From CAMCSH01 sp043748535 (GTDB lineage Bacteria > Verrucomicrobiota > Lentisphaeria > Lentisphaerales > Lentisphaeraceae), in assembly GCA_043748535.1 (NCBI GenBank), contig JAYTMY010000255.1, positions 1 to 7,712 of the forward strand: a DNA stretch of 7,712 nucleotides, written 5' to 3'. The position numbers were made by a program, and so were the translations under genes. Each line of letters starts with the position of its first letter. Position 1 is the stretch's first letter. The notes under the pieces were generated by a model. It was not told the DNA's origin. It did not search any database and saw only the letters and a list, made by a program, of their open reading frames with translations. Positions 1 through 5,087 of this stretch are shown in pieces.

Positions 1-16
1 CGACCCGAGTTTTCAA

Positions 17-124
17 GTCGCCCCGCTGGGGCTCGAAGCTCATTTTCTTTTCACCCGGGGCTGCGCCTCGTCCCTCGGCTCCACCCCGGGCTGAGGTCAC
101 GTCGCCCCTTCGGGGCTGCAAAAG
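17..124 (+). repeat. Three-hairpin interspersed repeat, copy A
   Basis: The stretch can fold into three hairpins in a row. Hairpin 1 pairs GCCCC (20-24) with GGGGC (28-32). A T-rich linker follows (about 42-51). Hairpin 2 pairs CCCGGGG (54-60) with CCCCGGG (84-90). Hairpin 3 pairs GCCCC (104-108) with GGGGC (112-116) and is followed by GCAAAAG (118-124). A second copy with the same order of elements lies at 2331-2438, and from the first stem to the end of GCAAAAG both measure 105 bases. The stems differ in sequence yet stay paired in both copies. It carries no ORF with recognisable protein features. It could be a non-autonomous mobile element of REP or MITE type, or a structured intergenic RNA; the sequence alone does not decide. 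Bases 1-16 may belong to it. Confidence 0.65.
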
Positions 125-180
125 GCCGAAACCAATCCCAAAGTTCCAACGAACATCATAGCCTTCATTTGGTTCCGGCC
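120..180 (-). terminator. Possible terminator after the KDG kinase gene
   Basis: Read on the minus strand, GGCCG (180-176) and AACCAA (174-169) pair with TTGGTT (135-130) and CGGCC (128-124), with one C-A mismatch between the two blocks. The stem is followed at once by TTTT (123-120). It starts about 40 bases after the kinase stop codon, a suitable place for the end of the eda-kdgK transcript. Against it, the loop of about 32 bases is long and the T run is short, and it abuts repeat copy A, which offers competing folds. Confidence 0.35.
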
Positions 181-220
181 ATGCCGGGATAGGGTAAACT
201 GCCAGCACAAATTTGATGCC

Positions 221-1312
221 TCAGCGATCGACCCGCGCCCCCGCGCCGGCGACCAATTTTTCGACCTCGGCCAGCGAGGCGGTGGAGGTGTCGCCGGGGG
301 TGGTCATCGCCAGGGCGCCGTGGGCGGCGCCGTAGTTGACCGCTGCCGCTGCGCCTTTGCCGGCGAGGAAGCCGTAGATCAGGCCCGAGGCGAAGGAGTC
401 GCCGCCGCCGACGCGGTCGAGGATCTCGAGGCCGGGACGCTGGACCGCCTGATGGAAGCCGCCCTCGGCGTAGAGGATGGCGCTCCAGTCGTTGGTCGAA
501 GCGGTGGTGGCGACGCGCAGGGTGGTGGCGACCGCCTGGAAGTTGGGGAATTGCTCGACGGCGCGGCGGATCATCGCCTTGAAGCTGTCGAGATCGATCT
601 CCGAGCAATGCTCATCCTGGCCTTCGATCTCAAGGCCGAGGCAGGCGCTGAAGTCCTCTTCGTTGCCAAGCATGACGTCGACAAAGGGCGCGATGGCGCG
701 GTTGACTTCTTGCGCCTTTTTCTTGCCGCCGATCGACTTCCACAGGGATGGGCGGTAGTTGAGGTCGTAGCTGACGACGGTGCCGTATTTGCGGGCGGCC
801 TTGACCGCTTCGAGCGTGACTTCGGCGCTGCTTTCCGACAGGGCGGCGTAGATGCCGCCGGTGTGGAACCAGCGCACCCCGAGCTTGCCGAAGATGTGAT
901 CCCAATCGATGTCGCCGGGCTTGATCTGCGAGGCAGCACTGAGGCCGCGGTCGGAGCAGCCGAGTGCGCCGCGCACGCCATAGCCGCGTTCGGTGAAGTT
1001 GAGGCCGACCCGCACCTCGCGGCCGACGCCGTCGTAGGGCATCCACTTGACCAGATCGAGATCGACGCCGCCTTGCAGCATCAGGTCCTCGAGGAGGCGT
1101 CCGACCGGGTTGTCGACGATGGCAGTGACCACCGCGGCGCGTTGGCGGAAACAGCGGCGCAGACCGCGGGCGACGTTGTACTCGCCGCCGCCTTCCCAGA
1201 CTTGGAAGCTGCGGGTGGTGTGGATGCGGCCTTCACCGGGATCGAGGCGGAGCATGACCTCGCCAAGGGAGAGGATGTCGTAGCGGCAGTCGGAAGCGGG
1301 TTTGATTTTCAT
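221..1312 (-). CDS. kdgK: PfkB-family sugar kinase, probable 2-keto-3-deoxygluconate kinase
   Basis: A 363-residue cytoplasmic kinase that probably transfers phosphate from ATP to the 6-position of 2-keto-3-deoxygluconate, giving KDPG. PfkB features are visible: GGGEYNVA at residues 41-48 (substrate-side GG..N motif), DLNYRPSLW at 183-191, LGNEEDF at 215-221, and DRVGGGDSFASG at 299-310, the second PfkB signature with the predicted catalytic base Asp305. The pattern D-x-N-x-R-x-x-L-W and the late TTPGD (337-341) fit KDG kinases better than fructo- or ribokinases. It lies 62 bases downstream of the KDPG aldolase gene on the same strand, so the two probably share a transcript and run consecutive steps. 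No clear Shine-Dalgarno sequence precedes the ATG at 1312; the start was chosen because residues 11-25 begin the usual PfkB first strand. The family is sure, KDG as substrate is likely from context, and another keto-sugar acid is possible. Confidence 0.88.
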   Translation of the reverse strand: MKIKPASDCRYDILSLGEVMLRLDPGEGRIHTTRSFQVWEGGGEYNVARGLRRCFRQRAAVVTAIVDNPVGRLLEDLMLQGGVDLDLVKWMPYDGVGREVRVGLNFTERGYGVRGALGCSDRGLSAASQIKPGDIDWDHIFGKLGVRWFHTGGIYAALSESSAEVTLEAVKAARKYGTVVSYDLNYRPSLWKSIGGKKKAQEVNRAIAPFVDVMLGNEEDFSACLGLEIEGQDEHCSEIDLDSFKAMIRRAVEQFPNFQAVATTLRVATTASTNDWSAILYAEGGFHQAVQRPGLEILDRVGGGDSFASGLIYGFLAGKGAAAAVNYGAAHGALAMTTPGDTSTASLAEVEKLVAGAGARVDR

Positions 1313-1324
1313 GAGTTGGAACCG

Positions 1325-1366
1325 GGTTACGAGGTTACGGAGGTCAGCGGTCAGGCGTCAGGCGTC
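1325..1366. repeat. Degenerate short tandem repeats in the eda-kdgK spacer
   Basis: The 62-base spacer holds two runs of near-identical units on the plus strand: GGTTACGA (1325-1332) then GGTTACGG (1333-1340), followed by GGTCAGC (1342-1348), GGTCAGGC (1349-1356), GTCAGGC (1357-1363) and GTC (1364-1366). Unit length is 7-8 bases, so these are simple slippage-type repeats. They fill the place where the kinase RBS would be expected. No function is apparent. Confidence 0.55.
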
Positions 1367-1374
1367 TGAGCTCT

Positions 1375-2148
1375 TCACCCGAAAATCCGGCCGGTCGCGG
1401 CTTCGATTTCGGCTTGGCTCGCGGTGGCGAAGTCGAGCTGCGGGTATTGGCTGGAGCGGCACTCGTCGATGAGTTTTTTCACCTTGGCGAACTCGCTCGC
1501 CAGGGTGGCGTAATCCTGGTCGCTTTCGATCCGTTTCAGGGTGGCCGCGTCGATCATGCTGAAGGAGCCGCCGAGGACGAGACAGCCGGCCTTGACGTAG
1601 TCGGGGATGTTGGCGTTGCTGGTGCCGCCGGTGGGCATCAGGGAGATCATTTTGTGCAGGGCCGGATCCATCGCCTTGATGAATTCCGCGCCGCCACATT
1701 GAGCCGCCGGAAAGAGCTTGCAGAAGCTCGCGCCCAGTTCGTATTGAGCCAGGATTTCGCTCACCGTGCCGCAACCGGGAATCATCGGCAGCGACGCGGC
1801 GAAGCGAGCGTAGGTTTCCGGACGAAAGGCCGCGGCAGAGACCAGGTAGTCGGCGCCGGCTCCGACCATTTCCTCTGGTGACGGCAGCGGCGTGGACGGA
1901 TTGCGTTGGTTGAAGCGTTCGCGGCTCCGCGGTGCATCGACCAGTGAGGCGCCGCCGACGCGGAAACCGGGAACGTCCGTCTTGAGGCGGCGAATCTTGC
2001 CGAGGGCATCGGGAATCCGGCAAGTGACTTCCATGTTGTGAATGCCGGCCGCCTGCAGGGCTAAGGCCGTCTTCACCACGTCGAGCTTGGTCGAGTTGTA
2101 GACCAGGATGAATCCATCACGCAGAATCTGTTTGAGAGTTGTGCTCAT
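1375..2148 (-). CDS. eda: KDPG aldolase (2-dehydro-3-deoxy-phosphogluconate aldolase family)
   Basis: A 257-residue class I aldolase that should cleave KDPG into pyruvate and glyceraldehyde 3-phosphate, the last step of the Entner-Doudoroff and uronate routes. The catalytic positions of the Eda family are visible: MEVTCR (39-44) supplies Glu40 and Arg44, CKLFPAA (143-149) supplies the Schiff-base Lys144, and PTGGTS (172-177) is the phosphate-binding turn. IPGCGTVSE (123-131) matches the strand before the lysine. It is longer than the usual 200-215 residues because of an insertion at about 72-89 and a C-terminal tail of about 30 residues. The ATG at 2148 is preferred over an in-frame ATG at 2205 because AAGGAG lies six bases before it and the protein then begins near the first helix of the family. 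It is the first gene of a likely two-gene unit with kdgK. Cleavage of related keto-acid phosphates (KHG, KDPGal) cannot be excluded. Confidence 0.92.
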   Translation of the reverse strand: MSTTLKQILRDGFILVYNSTKLDVVKTALALQAAGIHNMEVTCRIPDALGKIRRLKTDVPGFRVGGASLVDAPRSRERFNQRNPSTPLPSPEEMVGAGADYLVSAAAFRPETYARFAASLPMIPGCGTVSEILAQYELGASFCKLFPAAQCGGAEFIKAMDPALHKMISLMPTGGTSNANIPDYVKAGCLVLGGSFSMIDAATLKRIESDQDYATLASEFAKVKKLIDECRSSQYPQLDFATASQAEIEAATGRIFG

Positions 2149-2154
2149 CAGTCG

Positions 2155-2160
2155 CTCCTT
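2155..2160 (-). promoter_or_regulatory. Shine-Dalgarno sequence of the KDPG aldolase gene
   Basis: AAGGAG on the minus strand, six bases before the ATG at 2148. It decides this start over the longer reading from 2205, which has no such motif. Confidence 0.8.
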
Positions 2161-2186
2161 AGTTGCTTGTGATCTCAACAAAGTCC

Positions 2187-2199
2187 CAAGTCGGACTTG
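2187..2199. promoter_or_regulatory. Candidate operator palindrome upstream of the aldolase gene
   Basis: CAAGTC-G-GACTTG is a perfect 6-1-6 palindrome. It overlaps a second pairing of AAGTCC (2181-2186) with GGACTT (2193-2198). It sits 39-51 bases before the aldolase start, where a repressor or activator site could act. No convincing -35/-10 pair could be placed around it. The regulator encoded at 2608-3711 is an obvious candidate binder, but no second copy of the motif was seen before the transporter gene. Confidence 0.35.
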
Positions 2200-2266
2200 C
2201 GCCAATTTGAAAAAAGCGCAGATTGTTGGAGAAATACGAACTCATGAGCTCTGAACGAAGCCAATT

Positions 2267-2309
2267 ATTCACCACAGAGGCACAGAGAGCACAGAGGTTG
2301 ATTCTAGAT
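2267..2309 (+). repeat. CACAGAGG inverted repeat, left arm
   Basis: This arm begins ATTCACCACAGAGGCACAGA and continues with further CACAGAG-like units, then ends near CTAGAT (2304-2309). The reverse complement of 2469-2510 starts with the same 21 bases and then matches with a few changes and small gaps, again ending at CTAGAT. The arms enclose 159 bases holding hairpin element copy B. Related CACAGAGG intergenic repeats are, from memory, common in several environmental bacterial phyla; that is recollection, not a search result. Confidence 0.75.
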
Positions 2310-2330
2310 TCCGTCCTCGGCGGGGGCTCC

Positions 2331-2438
2331 TTTGACCCCTTCAGGGTCGGAAATCATAACTTTTTCTGACCCAGGGTGTCGCCGATGCGGCTCAACCCTG
2401 GGCTAAAATCACCGACCCGCTTCGGGGTCGAGCAAAAG
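2331..2438 (+). repeat. Three-hairpin interspersed repeat, copy B
   Basis: Same architecture and orientation as the copy at 17-124. Hairpin 1 pairs GACCC (2334-2338) with GGGTC (2344-2348). The T-rich linker is about 2358-2367. Hairpin 2 pairs CCCAGGGT (2370-2377) with ACCCTGGG (2395-2402). Hairpin 3 pairs CGACCC (2413-2418) with GGGTCG (2425-2430), and GCAAAAG follows (2432-2438). Bases that differ from copy A are mostly compensated on the other side of the stem. This copy lies inside the CACAGAGG inverted pair; the other is not flanked that way inside the window. Confidence 0.65.
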
Positions 2439-2468
2439 TGAGCGCAAAACTCGTTCTGTTGCTGCAGC

Positions 2469-2510
2469 ATCTAGATCAAACTCTCTGTCCTCTGTGCCTC
2501 TGTGGTGAAT
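2469..2510 (-). repeat. CACAGAGG inverted repeat, right arm
   Basis: The reverse complement matches the arm at 2267-2309: 21 identical bases at the outer end (2510 to 2490), an imperfect middle, and a shared inner CTAGAT (2474 to 2469). The arm ends 12 bases before the 9-mer array. Whether the pair moved as one unit or arose from separate insertions is not visible. Confidence 0.75.
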
Positions 2511-2522
2511 CCCCTTCGTCCT

Positions 2523-2603
2523 CCCCTAAAACCCTTAAAACCCTTCCAACCCTTAAAACCCTTCCAACCCTTAAAATCCTTAAAACCCTTAAAACCCCTA
2601 AAA
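2523..2603 (+). repeat. Nine tandem copies of a 9-base repeat
   Basis: Nine consecutive units fill 81 bases. In order they are CCCCTAAAA, CCCTTAAAA, CCCTTCCAA, CCCTTAAAA, CCCTTCCAA, CCCTTAAAA, TCCTTAAAA, CCCTTAAAA and CCCCTAAAA. The array ends four bases (CAAA) before the ATG of the XylR-like regulator and so takes the place of a leader and RBS. A change in copy number would not touch the protein frame but would alter the distance from any upstream promoter. In the regulator's frame each TTAAAA or CTAAAA unit contributes a TAA, so the protein cannot extend upstream. Confidence 0.9.
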
Positions 2604-2607
2604 CAAA

Positions 2608-3711
2608 ATGTCCCGCAATATTCTTGTCGCCCTTGAGTTTCAGCGCGCGCCCCTGTTTGCGGGGATCGCAAAATATGCCCGTGAACAGGGCTGGCACCTG
2701 TCGCTCGAGATGTTGCCCAATCCCAGCCGGATTCCTTGGGGCTGGGATGGTGACGGCATCCTGACTTTGTTGGTGCGCGAGGGCACGCCGCTGCTCGATT
2801 TCCTCGCCAAGGTGAAGAAGCCGACGGTGAACCTCGAGGGCCGCCGTCTCGGCTCGCCACCGTATCCGCGGGTGCTCACCGACACCGCTCTGGCGGCGGA
2901 GATGGCTTTTCGTCATTTCCGCGATCGCGGCTTCCGCAACTTCGCCTTCTACGGCTATGAGAAATCGGTGCGCGGCGAGGACTTCTCGCGGGTCGTCCGC
3001 CAGGCCGGTTTCGACTGCGCCGTCCTGCACGAAGGCGAGGGGGCTTGGAGCGACGAGCAGCAGCGCGTCGGCGCCTGGCTGGCTGAGCTGCCGCGGCCCT
3101 TGGCGGTGTTCTGCTGGAACGACTACGCCGGCGCCAGCTTCATCGACATCGCCCGCGGTCTCGGCCATCTCGTGCCGGAGGAGATCAGCGTCTTGGCGAT
3201 GGACAACGAGGAGCTGGTGTGCGACTGCACCTCCATTCCCCTTTCGAGCCTGCGAACCGAGCTGGAGGAAGTCGGCTATCAAGGCGCGGCCCTGCTCGAC
3301 CGGATGCTGAACGGCGAGGCGCCGCCGAAAAAGGATCTGCTCATCCCGCCGCGCGAGATCGTCTGCCGCGCCAGCAGCGCCGTCCAGGCACCGAGTTCGC
3401 CGCTGGTGAAAAAGGCCTTGGCTTACATGCAGAAACACCTCGGCGAACCGATCAACATCGCCGACGTCCTGCGTCACTGCCGAGTCTCCCGCCGCGGCCT
3501 CGAAAAGGCCTTCCGGCAGGATCTCGACAGCAGTCCTTACGAGGCGATGCTCAAGCTCCGCCTCGCCATGGCCCGGGTGCTCTTGCGCGACGGTGACGAC
3601 AAGATTGCGGTGCTCGCAAGTGCCATCGGCTTTCCCGATCCCCGCCATTTTGCCACCGTCTTCAAGCGGCACCATGGCTGTTCGCCGCGGGAGTATCGGG
3701 AGAAGGGATGA
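2608..3711 (+). CDS. XylR-like transcriptional regulator (AraC family with sugar-binding N-domain)
   Basis: A 367-residue cytoplasmic DNA-binding protein. Residues 4 to about 255 look like a periplasmic-binding/LacI-type ligand domain: NILVALEFQRAPLFAGI (4-20), AVFCWNDYAG (166-175), and EISVLAMDNEELVC (192-205), which parallels the V-G-x-D-N/D strand of LacI relatives. Residues 265-365 form an AraC-type double helix-turn-helix: first unit INIADVLRHCRVSRRGLEKAF (282-302), second unit IAVLASAIGFPDPRHFATVFKRHHGCSPREYR (333-364) with the family's G-F and F-K-R-x-x-G-x-S-P-x-x-Y-R pattern. This is the arrangement of E. coli XylR. It lies divergent to the aldolase-kinase genes and upstream of a transporter, so a sugar or sugar acid is the likely effector, but which one is not visible. 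The start is fixed by an upstream in-frame TAA (2599-2601); there is no Shine-Dalgarno sequence, only the 9-mer array. Confidence 0.88.
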   Translation: MSRNILVALEFQRAPLFAGIAKYAREQGWHLSLEMLPNPSRIPWGWDGDGILTLLVREGTPLLDFLAKVKKPTVNLEGRRLGSPPYPRVLTDTALAAEMAFRHFRDRGFRNFAFYGYEKSVRGEDFSRVVRQAGFDCAVLHEGEGAWSDEQQRVGAWLAELPRPLAVFCWNDYAGASFIDIARGLGHLVPEEISVLAMDNEELVCDCTSIPLSSLRTELEEVGYQGAALLDRMLNGEAPPKKDLLIPPREIVCRASSAVQAPSSPLVKKALAYMQKHLGEPINIADVLRHCRVSRRGLEKAFRQDLDSSPYEAMLKLRLAMARVLLRDGDDKIAVLASAIGFPDPRHFATVFKRHHGCSPREYREKG

Positions 3712-3783
3712 CAGTTTTAGTCACCCGATCTTCGCTGACATCCGCCGTCGCCAGTACCTTGTAGGAAACCCCCAGGATCTCCG

Positions 3784-4989
3784 ATGACTGATGCCCTATT
3801 GTCTGACCGTCGACGCATCTATGCCGTCTCTTTGCTGCGCTCCATCGGCGCCGGCATGGCCGGGCCGTTGTTGGGCTTGCAACTGGCCGCGGGGAATCGA
3901 GATCCGGCCTTCCTTGGCTTGGTCGTCGGCACCGGCCTGGCGGGGGCCGCGGTCGCGGCGTGGATGATCACCCTCGGGGCCGACCGTTGGGGTCGACGCC
4001 GCAGCGCCGCTCTACTTTGTTTATTGACCGCTGTCGGCGGCTTCGCGGTGGCCTGGGGCGGACCCGAGGCCTTCATTTTGGCGGCGGCATTTTTCGGCAT
4101 GTTGAACGGCATGGGCAAGGACCGCGGGGCTTTGCCGGTGCTAGAATCGGTGATGTTGCCGAACACCGTCAACGCCGAGGGGCGGACCCAGGTTTTCGCC
4201 CGCTACACTGCCTTGCAAGACCTCGGCCACGGGCTCGGTTCGCTGAGCATCTGCCTGCCCGGTCTTCTGGTCGGGTTCGGCCTGAGCCAGCTCAATGCCA
4301 GCTCGTCTTGCCTGGCGCTTTACGCCTTCCTGTCGCTCTGCGCCTTGCCGCTGTATTTGCGGCTGTCGCCGGCGATGGAATCCGAGGTCCGCCACGATCC
4401 GCCGCCGCTCAGTCCCGAGGGCAAGGCAACGATTCGCAAGTTGTCGCTGCTTTTCTCGCTCGATGCCATCGGCGGCGGCTTCTTGACCAGCGCTGGCATG
4501 ACCTACATTTTTGCTGTCCATTTCCACGCCACGACGACCCAGATCGCGCTGCTCTTTGTCGCGGCGCGGCTACTCAACGCCTTGTCGCACCTCGCCGCTG
4601 CCTGGCTGGCGAAAAAGATCGGCTTGGTCAACACCATGGTCTTCACCCACATCCCCTCCAGCCTGCTCTTGGTCACGGTGGCCTGCACCTCGAGCTTCCC
4701 CTTGGCGGTGGTCCTCTTCCTCTTGCGCGAAGGCCTGGTGGAGATGGATGTGCCGACGCGTCAATCCTACGTCGTGGCGGTGGTGGCACCGCACGAGCGC
4801 AGCGCCGCCGCCGGCTGGACTTCTCTGGTGCGGATGGGCGGCTGGTCGCTCGGCGCCTTTCTCGCCGCCCCGCTCAGCGCCGGTGGTAGCATCACGGCGC
4901 CCTTGATCGCCGGTGCCAGCCTGAAAATCTTCTACGACTTCGCCCTCTGGTCGCAGTGCCGCAAGGTGAAGCCGCCGGAGGAGAGGTGA
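3784..4989 (+). CDS. Major facilitator superfamily transporter
   Basis: A 401-residue inner-membrane protein with about 12 hydrophobic segments, roughly at 11-36, 42-64, 74-91, 95-117, 140-165, 170-193, 219-246, 252-277, 281-300, 302-320, 340-365 and 368-389. The loop between segments 2 and 3 holds DRWGRRRS (67-74), the MFS motif A, and a weak counterpart (LAKKIGLVN, 275-283) lies between segments 8 and 9. The central loop at about 195-217 is polar. VEMDVPTRQSYVVAVVAPHERSAAAG (319-344) resembles a region of drug-efflux-like MFS proteins, so family resemblance alone does not show import of a sugar acid. AGGA lies six bases before the ATG. It follows the regulator gene by 72 bases and may share its transcript. 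Its placement suggests transport of the substrate or product of the KDG route; the direction and ligand are unknown. Confidence 0.85.
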   Translation: MTDALLSDRRRIYAVSLLRSIGAGMAGPLLGLQLAAGNRDPAFLGLVVGTGLAGAAVAAWMITLGADRWGRRRSAALLCLLTAVGGFAVAWGGPEAFILAAAFFGMLNGMGKDRGALPVLESVMLPNTVNAEGRTQVFARYTALQDLGHGLGSLSICLPGLLVGFGLSQLNASSSCLALYAFLSLCALPLYLRLSPAMESEVRHDPPPLSPEGKATIRKLSLLFSLDAIGGGFLTSAGMTYIFAVHFHATTTQIALLFVAARLLNALSHLAAAWLAKKIGLVNTMVFTHIPSSLLLVTVACTSSFPLAVVLFLLREGLVEMDVPTRQSYVVAVVAPHERSAAAGWTSLVRMGGWSLGAFLAAPLSAGGSITAPLIAGASLKIFYDFALWSQCRKVKPPEER

Positions 4990-5004
4990 GATTCGGTTGC
5001 TTTT

Positions 5005-5023
5005 CTCGATCGGGACGATCGAG
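5005..5023 (+). terminator. Hairpin after the transporter gene
   Basis: CTCGATCG (5005-5012) pairs perfectly with CGATCGAG (5016-5023) around a GGA loop, 15 bases after the transporter stop. No T run follows on the plus strand, so it is at best a weak terminator or a transcript-end stabiliser. Being a palindrome, it could also be a protein-binding site. Confidence 0.35.
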
Positions 5024-5034
5024 CCACATCCAAC

Positions 5035-5065
5035 AAAAACCGCGGCACCTTTTCGGGTGCCGCGG
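5035..5065 (-). terminator. Rho-independent terminator of the sulfite reductase gene
   Basis: CCGCGGCACC (5040-5049) pairs with GGTGCCGCGG (5056-5065), ten perfect base pairs with a six-base loop. On the minus strand the stem is followed by TTTTTG, the classic intrinsic terminator layout, and it begins 22 bases after the reductase stop codon. On the plus strand no T run follows, so it should act mainly on the minus-strand transcript. Confidence 0.88.
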
Positions 5066-5087
5066 CTGAGCTCAACTCGAGCGACGA

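Larger units (their letters stand above)
2149..2607. other. Gene-free divergent spacer rich in repeats
   Basis: This stretch between the two divergent gene pairs has no credible gene. From left to right it holds the aldolase RBS and palindrome, a plain AT-richer part (about 2200-2266), the left inverted-repeat arm, hairpin element copy B, the right arm, and the 9-base tandem array. The small ORFs crossing it have low-complexity translations caused by the repeats, such as runs of KTL and PTL. No clear promoter for the plus-strand regulator was recognised. Confidence 0.8.

Noticed and set aside
320..1369. A 349-codon open frame on the plus strand opposite the kinase
   Set aside because: It is antisense to a clear PfkB kinase, has biased composition and shows no recognisable motifs.
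2149..2205. Extended N-terminus of the aldolase from the ATG at 2205
   Set aside because: The extra 19 residues match nothing in the family, while a good Shine-Dalgarno sequence lies just before the ATG at 2148.
2523..2603. CRISPR array
   Set aside because: The units are 9 bases and directly adjacent, with no spacers and no cas genes.
2438..2764. A 108-codon plus-strand frame with KTLKTLPTLKT-type repeats
   Set aside because: The repeat peptide is only the translation of the 9-base array, and the rest overlaps the regulator in another frame.
2476..3675. A 399-codon open frame on the minus strand opposite the XylR-like gene
   Set aside because: It runs through the 9-mer array and antisense to a complete AraC-family gene; the translation lacks domain features.
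3695..3729. Inverted repeat ATCGGG/CCCGAT at the end of the regulator gene as a terminator
   Set aside because: The stem is six bases with a loop of 23 and no T run after it; it also overlaps the coding end.
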